Origin: Trichodelitschia bisporula | Taxonomy: Eukaryota > Ascomycota > Dothideomycetes > Phaeotrichales > Phaeotrichaceae | Direction: 5' to 3' | Assembly: GCA_010356995.1 (NCBI GenBank) | Contig: ML996707.1 | Location: 248,001-312,000 of the forward strand | Length of the DNA stretch: 64,000 nucleotides | Part shown: one piece after another, positions 22,825-34,900 of the stretch | Numbering within the stretch: the first letter of the stretch is position 1 | How the letters are laid out: the number at the start of each line of letters is the position of its first letter | Translations under genes and position numbers: made by a program | Notes under the pieces: model-generated | The model's input: the letters and a program-made list of their open reading frames with translations, nothing else | Databases searched by the model: none | Told to the model about the DNA's origin: nothing

Positions 22825-23633
22825 GGAGGGAAGGAGAGTGTGGCGTATGGGTGATGCGGGGTGTGAGGCTGGGGAGGAAGGTGCTGGCGTGGCGAATGCG
22901 GAGTTGCTGAGGAGGGAGAGGGCGATGACGACCTACCGTAGATGCATGGCGATAGCATGGCATTGGAGGGGGGCAAGGGAGATACCACGATGGGCTGGGG
23001 ATGATCTGGAAGCATGGTAGTACGGTAGCATAGCATTGGAGGAGGAAACGGCGACACTGTTCCTCAACAAGGCCGCGGTGCAGGCCGAGCCCTCCGCCGC
23101 GTCCGTGGCGATGTCACACAGCACTCAGAATGTGCTCCCGTAGCTCGCGGATAGTGATACCATACGGTAAACCAGGTTGCCTGCCAGGTACAGGCATCAA
23201 AGGAAGAACGAGATGTCGAGTAACTGGTACCGGTCGAGAAGCGCAGTTCTCGGAGTCAGGACATATCACCCCACCCGGCGATTACTCGGCCCGTAGGCGG
23301 CACTCCGATTGGTGGGTAGGAGGGGTAGATCTTCAACCCTAAGGTTGAAGCACCATGAGATGGAGATGGCCGACGGTCTTCTCGGCGTGCCGAGTTTGGG
23401 AACACTCGAAAGGCTTCCTGCTCGTTAGCGTAGGGCCGAGTTCTGCAGCAGATTACGGACTGGGGATGATGTATATAACGGGCGATGAACCGCCCTTGGG
23501 AACACAGCATCAGCATTCAAAAGCATCACAACATCAAAGCATCACTGCATCAAAACACTACAGCATCAAAACATCCCCACTCAAACCACCACAGCATCAA
23601 ACCAACCTCCAAACCCCACCAACCAACCACACA
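22825..23633. other. intergenic region with CATCAA-rich leader
   Basis: A TATATAA box at 23472-23478 precedes a leader (23505-23600) made of degenerate CATCAA/CATCAC repeats. This is probably the transcribed leader of the next small gene. No genes seen in 22825-23460. Confidence 0.55.
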
Positions 23634-24141
23634 ATGACCGGAACAACATCCACCGTCCCCCCCGCCCCCACCACCACAACCGCCGACCTCGAGCACCCCC
23701 ATCTCGTAGGCCAATCCCACCTCCCCAAAGCCGAGCGCGACCGTCTCGGCGGCTGGAACGGGCTTCTATGGATGGACTACATGAACGCGGACAGCGGAGC
23801 CGCAGCCGCGCTCTTCGAAGCCGAGCGCGACGAAATCGAAGAGTTTGAGATTGAGCAAGAAGAGGCGGAGGCCAAGGCCCGGGCTGCGGCCGCGGCCCAG
23901 CAGGGTGAGTTCCCGTCCCGTAACCCCCCGGCCCTTCGTACCCGTAAGGTTACCTGATTGCTGACTGCGTTTTACGGATGCAGGTACTAAGGTTGTGACT
24001 GCGCAATGCGCGCACTGCGCTGCGCTGGCGACGGGGACGGAGAGGAGAGTGTGTGAGGGCGGGGAGTGCGCGGCGAGGGCGCACGGGTTGTTGCAGGAGG
24101 CGGCGGGGGTGGAGGAGGAGCAGCTGCTGGCTGCGAAGTGA
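23634..24141 (+). CDS. small Cys-containing protein of unknown function
   Basis: Two exons (23634-23904 and 23984-24141), 142 residues. The N-terminal part is Pro/Thr-rich. A central acidic alpha-helical segment (EAERDEIEEFEIEQEEAEA) could form a coiled coil, followed by an Ala run. The C-terminal exon has four Cys in the pattern CxxC-x14-C-x5-C, plus His residues that might bind zinc. No signal peptide or membrane span. It has a good TATA box and a clean 79-nt intron, so it looks like a real gene. I do not recognise the family. Confidence 0.65.
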
Positions 24142-26433
24142 GTGTGGGATTGCGGGACGGCGGGGTCACGGGATGACGATGGAGTCGGGTGGGGAGTGGA
24201 TGGGATGAGGGGCTTAGGCCGGACCCGGATGGCGGCTTAGCATTGTGAATACTCGTGCCGTAGGGCTCCGGGGTGGATCTGGGCGTTAATATACGATGGG
24301 GCGCCGAGCGTAAGGCTGAGGGTTAGAGTAGATTGTCTGCGACGTCAAATCTCTTTTCGTTTTGGCGATGGAGTTGCTGAAATGTGTGATGTGCGAATGT
24401 GTGACGCACGATGATTCGAATCCGGAGCCAGGCTTGCTCGGGTTTGAACTGAATACGACAAAGTTGCCAGAAGCGGCGAAGATATGTAGCCAGTTGTGCC
24501 AATGTGCGAGCGTCGATATGCGGCCTGCTGCGGCAAGCGAAGGGGTGGGGCGGACTTTGGTGGAGGCTGAGCTGCGTCGTCTTTTCACGAGGCGATAAGT
24601 GACTGGCTGCCCGCTGGGAAGTGTCGGCATAATGGCATCTCGAACCTCCGATGTTTGCTGGGGGGCTAGATGCTGGCCCCTCTTAAGATGCGGTAAGCGG
24701 GGAGGGGGTCGGCATGGTGTGAGGGGGTGCGCGTGGTGAAGGGAAAGGAAGATTGGGCAGGTCCGCGCTGTCTGGAGGAGTGGGTTCCTTGGTGATAGGC
24801 CTGGATTCGAGGCTGAATGATGATGCTGGTGAGAAGGGATGCTGAAAGCAGATGTGATTACGCCGTCACCGCCCTGCCTCATATCCTCCCTTTCTTTCTC
24901 ATACCATTTCCCGAATCTCTTCAGCGATGTGGATGTTCGCCATCGTCAGATTGTTCCTCACCACCGTCAGCATCTTATCCCCATTGTCAGGATCTTAATC
25001 CACAATCTCCCTCCTCCAGCTAAAAATACGGGCGGGGCCAAACCAGTCAAGTTACTCAAGCCTATTCTCACCCATCCACTCTCTGTGACACTACTGTACT
25101 GCGCAGTTAGCGTTCCCGCTCCGCTTCCCCTCTTGCCGTGAAGCCATCGTCGCCCAAGAGCCACGCCAAAAATTCACAGCCGCCCTCCCCCGGTTGCCTT
25201 TGCCTATTCCACAGCAAAAGCCAGGGCGGGGAACCGGCCACGACTTTTTCAGGTAGAACATGATCTTCCCCTCCCACATCCCCCGCACCTCCCACCAACC
25301 CCTCCTTCGTCCTCCACCTCCCACGTCCCATCTCCGCCTCTTTCAGCAAGAAAGTCAAGCGAAACCGAGAAAACAGGCTCAGACCATCTGCTCCACTCCC
25401 ACCCCCCCCTCCCCTCTAGTCGCACCACTCCCAGCTCGCCATTTTTGCTGCACGGCAGCCCGCCCAGCCCCATGCCTTACTGCTGGGCCAAGTCCGGCCT
25501 TGCTTTGTGCTGCTGGAGGGAAGTGATAATGGTGGATGTGGGCATTGGCGTTCGTGCGTTAGAAGGCGGTGACCAGGGAGTTGAGGGAGGGAGGCTGAGC
25601 AACGGAGCAGGACAAACGAGTCGTAAACCAACGGAGGATAGTACATTTATCTCTAGGTGCGGCGACCTTCATTCCTACGGGATAAGCGTACTTTGGTGAG
25701 TAAGGTACGGTCGCTTCATGTGGCAGGAATGTTCTTTCGTTGCTGCGATAGAGGACTTCATTCATTGTACTCGTATATACACCGTAGACTCCATCTTTCT
25801 AGTGATACTCCGTACAAAGGCTTACCGCAGCGCATTAGACCCGCTTTTCCTACGTCCTATCCACTGGGCAGTGAGCTCTTTGCCGCTACGCGGTAAACAT
25901 CGCTTGAGGCCAGCAGTTTGACTGGGCGATGGCCGGCGCTGCGGTGACCGGGGTGCATGTGGCAGGGCACAGCAACCATCGGGAACAAACCCAGCCAAAC
26001 TCTACGAGTATCTCTCCTTCTCGGATCTCCTCCTCCCAACCTCTTACCAACTTCTACGCAAATCATCCCAAAGGACGAGAGAGAGGTTGGATGGTCGCTA
26101 AGTCGCCGTAGTGACCTTTATCTCTCGCTAACACATCACACTTCACTCCACACCAGCTGTGTGCAAGTGCTTTGCACATTATCACTTCCCAACAAACACC
26201 CCATCTGTCTCTCACACCTTGATCCGTGGTCAGTGCAGAAGCCGCTGCACAATTGCCTTCACTTTGACGTTATCGCTCCGACCCCTCGGCAAGGGGAAGA
26301 AACGCGTCTCAGCACGGCGCCGCTAGCCTTCGAGCACGCTCTTGCTCCGCTTCCTCCCCTCCCTCTCTCATCACCACTCTCACAACCACCGCCCAACCCC
26401 GACTTCCTTCGTCCCATCCGCCAAATCGCCAGC
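24142..26433. other. 2.3-kb interval without a supported gene
   Basis: A 198-codon minus-strand open frame (24882-24286) has no family resemblance and unlikely composition. A T-loop-like GATTCGAATC near 24415 lacks the other tRNA arms. The right third is probably promoter and a long pyrimidine-rich leader of the Mid2-like gene. Confidence 0.5.
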
Positions 26434-27315
26434 ATGGCACCACAGAGACTCAACAACATCCTCACCAGCCCTCTCCCTTGGGTATCCAGCCGAACCGGCG
26501 TCCCGACCTCAACCTACGCCGACGACGGCGGCCAAGGCGCCTCAACGTCGACCACAGCCTACGGCAACAGCGCCAAAACCCCCACAACCACCTCAACCAA
26601 TGCCCACAATTCGCCCACGGCAACCGACGGTTACTCCGTCGGGCAACACACCACGATCCCACAATCCGACCGCGACAAACCGAGTCACACAAGCCTGGCC
26701 CTTCCAAATGGCGCCCCAGGGCCGCATGACCCAAAGCCAGAGAAGTTCATCATCGCAGCCGTCGTGGGCGCCCTGATGGTCGCCCTTTTCTTTGGGGCCT
26801 TCTTCTTCATGCGTAAGCAGCGGCGTCGCAAGGCCGCCAGTCCCGACCCGCAGATGGCGCAGAAGCCTGCCCCGACCACGGGCACACGCCACGAAGCCGC
26901 GTTCCTGATTCCCACCGCCACCGGCCCGCTTTCCCCGACCTCCAGCCAGCCTAGCGCGCGCTCGGCTCGCACGCTCGTCCCCCCGCCCGCCGCCGCTGCT
27001 GGAGCCGCCAGTGTGTCTCAGCATGTCGTACTTAGCGACTCGATGATAGGTTTCAACTCGGGGCTGGACACGTCGGACCACATCAGTCTGCAGGACGAGA
27101 CGCCTGCCGCACCAGCCGCTTCTGCCGATCCGTTTGCAGACCCGTTCGATCCGGATGCGCCGCCGCCGCCGTACCGCCCGAGCAGCCTGCCGTCGCTTTC
27201 GCGACATGGCAGTAGTGCGCGGGCGTCGCTTGTGAGCCGAAGCGATAGTCGAGCGACGGCGCGGGGGACGGCGATGCGGGAGTTGCGGAGTCCATTTGAG
27301 GATCCTGAGGTTTGA
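26434..27315 (+). CDS. single-pass membrane protein, Mid2-like architecture
   Basis: Single exon, 293 residues from MAPQRLNN. A Ser/Thr/Pro-rich outer segment of about 100 residues precedes one membrane span (about residues 105-126, FIIAAVVGALMVALFFGAFF). The span is followed by the basic stop-transfer RKQRRRK. The cytosolic tail carries a PPPPY motif (about residues 243-247), a binding site for WW domains such as those of Rsp5/Nedd4 ligases. There is no clear N-terminal signal peptide. This layout recalls Mid2/Wsc-type wall sensors and other fungal membrane proteins of unknown role. The function is not established by sequence. Confidence 0.75.
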   Translation: MAPQRLNNILTSPLPWVSSRTGVPTSTYADDGGQGASTSTTAYGNSAKTPTTTSTNAHNSPTATDGYSVGQHTTIPQSDRDKPSHTSLALPNGAPGPHDPKPEKFIIAAVVGALMVALFFGAFFFMRKQRRRKAASPDPQMAQKPAPTTGTRHEAAFLIPTATGPLSPTSSQPSARSARTLVPPPAAAAGAASVSQHVVLSDSMIGFNSGLDTSDHISLQDETPAAPAASADPFADPFDPDAPPPPYRPSSLPSLSRHGSSARASLVSRSDSRATARGTAMRELRSPFEDPEV

Positions 27316-28078
27316 GGAGGAGGTTGGGTGGAGCTTGGCGGAGCGGTCCGAGGTGTCGGAGTTGAGTTATCAGCAGCCTGGGTCGGGGGCTGAGACGCCG
27401 TAGCCTATGGCTTAGGGCTTGCGGGTTTGCATGGTGCGTTTTCGTGTTTTTGACTTGCGTGCGGATTCATGGGTTTGGCGTTGGCGTGTTTTTGGATGTG
27501 CGATGTCCGTCGAGATGCGAGATTGGGTAAAATGTGCCCCCTTCTTTGACTGGCTGTTTTGTCTTGGGTTTCGGGTTTGGGAGGGGGATGTGGTTTGTAG
27601 GGGGACGGCGTGCTACGCGCCTTACAGAGGCCATACACGGTAACTCTAATTTACAGGAACTAGGAACGATGGGCACGGATCTTGGGCCGCGCAAGTCATG
27701 TGAACTATGGGCAGACGATTCGGCAATTTCACACTCTCGGGGAAGAGAAATCCTTGCTTATTGCTGCTGCAGAGCGACCGACGTGCCACTGCCACCCGCC
27801 CCCCCGTGATCGGCCACCGTGACGTTTTTACGTGATCCACCAACCCCGCTCCGCCTGCTTCGGACCAAACGAGATGAGTGTAGCCAAGGGAATCGGATGA
27901 CCGGCCGGGTCGAGGCATACCCGAGTGCGTGGGAACCCGTCGACTATTCCCCGTCCCTGTGCGCCCCCTTTGACGACGAGCGATAAGATATCGGGAATGG
28001 GGTTGAGCCGAAGGCGGCGACGACGGTTAACGGTGCTGCTAAGGCGAAGCGTCAAAGCTAGCTCGATCACCGCACCCC

Positions 28079-28167
28079 GAATCCCCGTGCCGATCTCCCA
28101 GATATCAGGGCCGGGGCCGGGGTGGAAGATTCAATATCCTATACGAGGACGGATGATTGAGCGCTTT
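28079..28167 (+). repeat. diverged direct repeat, copy 1
   Basis: Shares with 28462-28543 an ordered series of matches: ATCCCCGTG-CGATC, a G-rich middle, CAATATC-CATACGAG-like, then GAT-G-GCGCTTT-like. Differences include several C/T and G/A transitions and small indels. Origin unknown; it lacks termini of a known transposon. Confidence 0.6.
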
Positions 28168-28461
28168 ACTTAGGATGGGGCGGTGGGACAGAGGGAAGAT
28201 GGGGTCCGGTATCGCGATGGGACGACGGGACGTACCTTCCTCACTCCAGAACGGTCCAAGTTTGAGGTTTCAGCCGTGAAGTAGGAGCGATGGAGATGTC
28301 AAGAGTATGGCATCACGACAGCACGACGGCAGCAGGAACGATTCAGCACTTAGGGTAAGGGCTCCCGGAAAGATCGTACCCGTCGCCATCCGCTACTCGG
28401 CTAGGATATTTCGGTACCTTGGTCCTCCGCCAAACTCGCTCACGTTATATTTCGGGTGCCT

Positions 28462-28543
28462 GAATCCCCGTGTCGATCACTTGGAATCGGGGCTGGGACG
28501 GGAGATCCAATATCCCATACGAGTCCGTGTGATGGGCCGCTTT
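28462..28543 (+). repeat. diverged direct repeat, copy 2
   Basis: Partner of the segment at 28079-28167, about 380 bp downstream, ending about 80 bp before the TATA box of the BYS1-like gene. Confidence 0.6.
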
Positions 28544-28621
28544 TTTTGGCATGGCGAGTGTAAGGTGGTGGCTGTATCGTGAGTTTGGGGTCTGGTCGGG
28601 AAGAAGAGGCGAGGATGGAGG

Positions 28622-28627
28622 TATAAA
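28622..28627 (+). promoter_or_regulatory. TATA box of the BYS1-like gene
   Basis: TATAAA 149 bp upstream of the ATG at 28771, followed by a CT/CA-rich leader. Confidence 0.55.
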
Positions 28628-28770
28628 GGGGACGGGGGAGCGGTGGACAGTGGCAGCAGCAACTGCTTCAGCTTCCTCGTTCAACCTCCCTCACTACATC
28701 TCAGCCAAGTTCTATCATCACCTCTTACCAACCACCCTCACCACAACCACCACCACCACCACCCTCGAAA

Positions 28771-29256
28771 ATGCACTTCCCGCTCCCCACCCTCCTCCTC
28801 CTCCTCCCCACCCTCGCCCTCACCTCCCCTACGCGCCGCGCCCCCGCAAACGCCATCATCGCCAACCACTGCCCATTCCCCGTCACCGTCTACCCAGTCG
28901 GGTCGTCCGTCGGCCCCGCCACCACCCTCCCAGCAAACACCGGGCTCTACTCCGAGCCCCTCCAGCGGGACGCCGCAACGGGCGGGCGAGCACTTAAAAT
29001 CGTGTCTGCCCCGGCGGACCTCTACACGGCCGGCAAGGCGCAGACGGTTTTCGAGTACAACCTGGCGGGCGATGGGAATGTGTGGTATGACCTCAGTGAT
29101 GTGTTTGGGGATCTGTTTGCGGGGTATAAGCTTGTGGAGGGGAGTAGGGATGCGAGTTGTGGGAGTGTTGTGTGGCCCCAGGGGGTGAATCCGGGGGGGA
29201 GTCAGGTTCGGGAGTGTGGGGAGGGCAGTGATGTTGTGCTTGATCTTTGTGCGTAG
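28771..29256 (+). CDS. small secreted BYS1-domain protein
   Basis: Single exon, 161 residues. Residues 1-18 are a signal peptide (MHFPLPTLLLLLPTLALT). The mature part starts with NAIIANHCPFPVTVYPVGSS, which matches the start of BYS1 proteins (Blastomyces yeast-phase-specific protein 1; thaumatin-like fold). Cys pairs lie near the start and end. BYS1-like proteins are abundant secreted proteins of unknown biochemical function in many ascomycetes. Strong TATA box and signal peptide suggest a regulated, highly expressed gene. Confidence 0.82.
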   Translation: MHFPLPTLLLLLPTLALTSPTRRAPANAIIANHCPFPVTVYPVGSSVGPATTLPANTGLYSEPLQRDAATGGRALKIVSAPADLYTAGKAQTVFEYNLAGDGNVWYDLSDVFGDLFAGYKLVEGSRDASCGSVVWPQGVNPGGSQVRECGEGSDVVLDLCA

Positions 29257-29464
29257 GGGTGAGGGGGGAGGATGAGGAGAAGGGGGAGAGAGGAGAAATA
29301 GGGGTATCATGGAGGAGGTTGCGCAAAATGGTCCGCTCCCAGTTGTATATAATCTAATCGTAATTCATTGTGGCTTCGACATCGCCTTGTCACATCAGGG
29401 AGAGAGAACGGTCAACCGAATTGTATTCCTATATGCCAGCTACCTACTCACCCACTCCTCCCCC

Positions 29465-31176
29465 TTAATAGTGCCCCTGCAGCGTCAGAACCCCCGATTT
29501 CTCAATCAAATACTCCCCAATCGCAACATCCTTCCCACTCTCCTTCCCATACCCACTCATCTTAATCCCCCCAAACGGCACCTCCGCCGCGCTCATAGCC
29601 CCCGTATTCATCCCAATCTGCCCCGCCTCCAGATTCTCCAGTAGTCTCCACGCACGATCTATATTCTTCGTGAAGAAGTAACTGGCGAGGCCCATACTCG
29701 TCGCATTCGCCCGCTCCACCACTTCCTCCTCTGTCTCGAACTTGAACAGCGCCGCGATAGGCGCAAACTGCTCCTCCTTAGCTAGCAACAGCTCGTCATG
29801 CGCATCTGCAATGACGGTCGGCTCGAAGAAATACCCCCCCTCCGAGCTGCCCTTTTTCCCACCGACCACGACGCGGGCTCCGTTCTTGACGGCGTCGTCG
29901 ACGTGTGAGACGGCTTTGTCGACGCCCTGCGGCGTGGTCAGCGGGCCCATCGTCGTGCCCTCCGTGGCGCCGTGGCCGGTTTTGAGTGCTGACGCGCGCT
30001 TGGCCAGCAGTTCGGCGAACTTGTCGTACACGCCTGCTTGCACGAAGATTCGGTTCGCGGTGATGCAGGTCTGGCCCGCGTGCCGCCATTTGAGAAGAGT
30101 GAGGGCTGGGGAGGAGAGAGGTTAGTGGTTGCTTGATAGGGGGGAGGAGGCGGATCCTACCATCGGCAGCCTGCTCCAGATCCGCGTCGTCGAAGATCAA
30201 GAACGGACTATTCCCCCCAAGTTCAAGCGTCAACTTCTTCAGCCCATCCGCGCACAGCTTGGCCACCAGCTTGCCAACACGCGTCTATCCCCATTAGCCC
30301 TCATCCCAACCCACCCCCGACGCACTCACCGATCCCGTAAACGTAACCTTCTTCACCAACTCATGCCTACACAACTCCTCGCTCAAGCTAGGCGTATTCT
30401 CCAAATCCGTCGTCAAAACATTAAACACCCCCGCCGGAAACCCCGCCTCTTCCGCCAACACCGCAAGCGCAAGCGCAGAAAGCGGCGTCTCAGGGGACGG
30501 CTTAACGACCATGGTGCACCCCGCCGCAAACGCCGCCGCACACTTCCTCAGCACCATCGCCACGGGAAAATTCCACGGCACCAAAGCAGCGGCTACGCCA
30601 ATCGGCTGCTTGACCGTAACCAGCCTGCGCCCCGGAATAGACGTGGGATTCACGCTCCCAACCACACGCTCCGCCTCCCCCGCAAACCACCACGTAAACC
30701 CAGCGGAGTACTCAATCTCGCCCTTGGCTTCCGTAAGCGGCTTCCCCGTTTCATGGGTCACGATGCGGGCGAGGTCGGTTGCATGAGCGCGGATCAAGCC
30801 GTCCCATTTGAGGAGCAACTGCGCGCGGTGGCGCGGGGTCGTTTTCTTCCAGGACTGGAATGCTGTGTGTGCGGCTTGGACGGCTTCGTCGACGTCGGCG
30901 GGGCCGTTGGCTGGGGCGGAGGCCCATGGTTTGCCGGTGCCGGGGTCTGGGGTGGGTTAGGGGTGAGTTGGTAAGCTAAGGGGGTGGGGAGGGGGAAGGA
31001 CCGTAGATATCAAATGTCTTGCCGCTTTTTGCGGCGACCCATTTCCCGTTCACGTAGGACTTGTCTCGGAAGAGGGATTCGTTGTCGAGCTATGGGGGAG
31101 GAGGGCGGGTTAGCGCTGATGTCTCCAGTGCGAGGGGAAGGGGAGGTGGTACCTTAAACGGCAGAGAAGGCGCCAT
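29465..31176 (-). CDS. succinate-semialdehyde dehydrogenase
   Basis: Five exons on the minus strand: 31176-31153, 31089-31002, 30946-30330, 30284-30161, 30105-29465, giving 497 residues. It oxidises succinate semialdehyde to succinate with NAD(P)+, the last step of GABA catabolism (yeast UGA2). General-base Glu264 is in [10 protein letters not shown] and catalytic Cys298 in [20 protein letters not shown] is rebuilt across intron 3. The C-terminal MSGYGKESG block is the SSADH form. Exon 1 encodes only MAPSLPFK. Intron 2 has an atypical donor (GTCCTT) but is required to join FDIY to DPGTGKPW. No mitochondrial presequence, so probably cytosolic. Confidence 0.93.
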
Positions 31177-31932
31177 ATTCAACAACGTCTGGTATACTAA
31201 AAGTTTAAGGAGCTTGAAGGAGCTTACATCTCGAAGGCGGAGCTCCTGGCTCTTATATCCATAGGCAGTCCCGCGGCGATAAGCTCACTACCCGACCATG
31301 AAAAGCAACCCCGCAGCACGTAGCACGTAGCGCGCGTTCACAAGCGCGCAAGTGCTTATTCCCACCCCGCCTATCCCCGCGCATCGGTAGACGTTACTCG
31401 CGCGCGGGGCTCTGTTTCCTGACCCCGCTGCCGATCACCGACCATGCGCGGCCTGATATGGTCATGATGTCAATATCCGACTTTTGCTCGTGCTGAGTGT
31501 TGGATGACAGGCCGCTGCACGCCGTGACTTTTTACCCGTGGGCAGGTTAGATCCGCGGTGTTACTGCCACATGAGAGCGGGCAGGGCGGTACCTCCATTT
31601 CCTCGAGCCGCTTTACCATCAAAAATGTCTAGTGCTAGCACTGGTTGGAATGCTTAATGAAGCTTGCGGAGTGCAATTCACGAACTTACCATTCGACAAG
31701 AGTGTGCTGCCCCGGAGCGCTCTCGATCTCCATGATCGACAGATGCACATATCCCAAGCCACCTAGAACTAACCGGGACATCTCGTCCCAATCAGGAAAC
31801 TAGAAGCATCATAAAACTCTCCACACCACAGCAAAACAGGCTTACGCCCTTAAACAAAACAGCAGGCAATGCATTACTCAAACCCCTCCACCATGGCCCA
31901 AAAATCATAACTCATACAAAAGCCCCTCCCAT
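31177..31932. other. intergenic region between SSADH and the CPS1/DIP2 gene
   Basis: Promoter of SSADH and 3' flank of the large gene, both on the minus strand. No coding signal. A short direct repeat of GTAGCAC (about 31317-31329) is present. Confidence 0.5.
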
Positions 31933-34900
31933 TTATGCCGCCCCATAATGCCCCGGAACATTCCCCGCAAAATTCATATAATCCAACGCCTCCTTCGGCC
32001 ACTCCTCCCCTTCCCCACTCGCACCACCCCCACTAGAACTAGCCCCCATCCCACTCGCCCTCGGCGTCTCAACCGGACTCATCGACTCCCTCCTAACCTG
32101 ACTCGGCAAACCCCATAAATTCTGCGCCGGCGCGAGAGCGCCCGGCCCCTCCCCCTCCCGTTGCGCCGCCGAAACGGCTAGCTGCACATACGGCTTGCTC
32201 GTGTACGTCGGCTCCGGGGGTGCCGCGCTATGCGCCCGGCCCTGCGATCCCGGCGCCGCAAGTCCGGTGCCATTACCACCGCCGAACGGGTTCGCGGCCA
32301 TCAATTCGCTGGCATACGGGTTGGCCAGCGGGTCGATGGGCGAGTAGTGCAGCGGGTCGCCGAAGCCGAAGTCAATATCGCCGCCATTGCCCACGCCACC
32401 ATGCCGCACGCCTGTTGGAGTCACATCGTCGTGGTACGAGTTGTCGTAGATGGAGCGCTCGTCGTGGGTCGGGAGTTCGGGGATTTGGAGGGGCGCGGGG
32501 AGTTCGACGGCTAGGGAGTTGGATTCGGCGAGGACTTGTTGCGCGGGGGTGGGGTGGGGTGCTTCTGCAGCTTTCGGCGGCGAGGGCTGCAGCCCGGGGG
32601 GTGGGGTTGCGTGCTGCAGCGGGATGACTGGTGGTGGTAGGCCGCCCGTCATGCTTGTGCTCACGCTGCCCGAGCGACGCCCGCCAGCGGCGCGGCTGGG
32701 CGCCTGCTGCTTGGCTTGCGAGCGCTCCTCTGCGATGCCGGGGAAGCCGTCGTCCGTCTCGCGGATGGCGAATTGCGCGGCTATGGTCTGCATCTTGCGT
32801 GTTACCCATCCGGCAAGGATCTTGCCGCGCTGCTTCTCGCCCAGGCGAGAGCGGGGGAAGTCGCCTTTGGACACGAAGGCCACGATGTCGACTACGAGCT
32901 GGTGCTGGTTGAGGACCGTGTTGACGATGACGGGCACAATGCTGGCGAGGAAGTTCTTGCGCAGGATTTCGACTAGTACTACTACGAGGCCGCCGGCTTG
33001 GAAGACGGCGCTGGAAAGGTCAGTTGAGTCGAGGCTAGAAGTGAGAGAGTCTTACCATCCGCCGGATGCGATGTTCCGGTGGCACCGCTCGACGCTCGCT
33101 TCGATGTCCATGGGGAAATGAAGCAGCCCGTTGACCTCAAACGTCTCGCCAATGCTGCCCAGCACGAACAAGATTTGCATCTCGACAAGATTGCCACCAG
33201 GGCCAATTGGCCTGTTGACCGTATGCAAGAAGCCCAGATCGCCAGTGCGCATCCATTTCACGCCGGGATCGCCATCGATGGTGCGGCCGTTGAACCGCTC
33301 CTTATCGAAGATATCTTTGCTTCCGTAGAATCCGGTAACGTTGGCTTCGCTTTGCACCCAGATTTCGCCATACTCGCCGGCATAGCACAGGCGGTTCGTC
33401 TCCGGATTCACGATGCTGATCTGAGTCGAAACCGGCACCATGCCTGAATCCTGGATGAGCAGCGCCTGTGAGTCTGAGTCGGGATGGACCGCCACGATCA
33501 GACCGCGGCGCAGTGCATCCCGATCAAGCCAGAGCTCGATCGGTTCTATGCACATGTAAGAGCGCGACGCGACCATCGGGTTGAGCACGTGGGAGTATAT
33601 CGTATTGATAGCAGTGCGATCCAATCCCGCAGCAGAGAAATGGAGGCGAACCTTCTGGTCTGGAAAAGGTCAGTAAAGTTCTCACCCTGACAAGCTAGCA
33701 ACTTACAAACATCCACCCTCGGCCTGCCGTCCGTTGTGATCATCAAATTCTTCAGCTCATGAAGCCCCATGGACTTGCCCGCAGCCTGCGCCATGGCATA
33801 GTCCAACATCTGACTCGTAGCATATGTGTCCTTGATCTTGTACCGGCTGAGCGTTTGGAAAAGCACATTCGGGTTTTGCGAGAAATCCACCGGCGACACA
33901 AGGTACGTTGGCGAAGACAGGAAGATGCCCATGAGGCACGTGTGCACAAACCCCAGACCCACGGTACTCCGCACGCAGCCCAGAATGGGCCGCATACTGG
34001 TCATTTGGCACGTCTCCTTCTGCACCTTGCAAACCGCCATAATCGTATCGTGGCCCAACTGTACCGCAATGCGCCGCTGATCCGGAGTCCAGTACACCCA
34101 GATCAGCACAGGATTACCATGCTGGACCCATTGCGGGCGGATAGTAAGTCCAAGGTCGCGACATCCGTGTTTATCCTTCCCCGGTTTGGTGGTGTTGTAG
34201 ATGCCGGGTAGGTTGACACGGAGTATGACGGCGGACTGCTTCAGGTGCTGCGAGACCGGCTTGAGCTTCAGGACGGCATCGACGTCGTGGTTGACCAGGA
34301 TAGCTTTGACCTTGAAATCAGCTACGATGTGGAGCAGCGCTGGCGCATCCTCGTTTAGCCGGTTCTGGTCCACGGGAGCCATGGGAATCAGGACGGCGCC
34401 GAGGCAGAAGCACGCATGTACTGCGTAGACGAAGTCCTCGGAATGTGTGTACATCAGCACGATGTGGTCGCCCGGCTGCACCTTGGCCTTGTTCTTCAGA
34501 TACAAGGCCACGGCGGCGACCTTTTGGTCAAACTTCTTCCAGTTGACACCCTTGCCCTCTTTACCTCGGCCATCGATGGAGCAATACGCCAGTTCTTCGC
34601 TCTGTCGTGAGACGCGCCATTGCATGAGATCGTGGATGTTGGAGAACTGGTTCAGAGGAGTTGCGGTCCTGTCGTCCATGACAACCTCGCGATAATCAAC
34701 GCCAGAGTACTGCTTGTCGTTTTCATAGAGCATAACCTGCCGCCCTTGCGAAGCAAGTGGCGACCAAATACCGCCGCCCGGGTCCGTCCCAATCGGCAGA
34801 TTCTGTACCGCTCGTTCAATGCCGAATTTGACGTGTACGCATGCCAGAGTTCCGCTGTCAAACTCCTTACGGCAAAGCATATTGCCGATCTCTCTCCTCC

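Larger units (their letters stand above)
27316..28770. other. 1.45-kb intergenic region with a diverged direct repeat
   Basis: No gene seen. It carries two related copies of an about 85-bp segment (28079-28167 and 28462-28543) and the BYS1-like promoter with a TATA box at 28622-28627. Confidence 0.6.

Noticed and set aside
24405-24440. tRNA-like T-loop sequence GATTCGAATC
   Set aside because: No matching acceptor stem, D arm or anticodon arm in either orientation.
24286-24882. 198-codon minus-strand open frame
   Set aside because: No domain, no conserved block and no promoter signal; Ser/His/Pro-biased composition typical of chance frames.
30129-30974. 281-codon plus-strand open frame
   Set aside because: Antisense to succinate-semialdehyde dehydrogenase exons 2-4, which contain the active-site residues.
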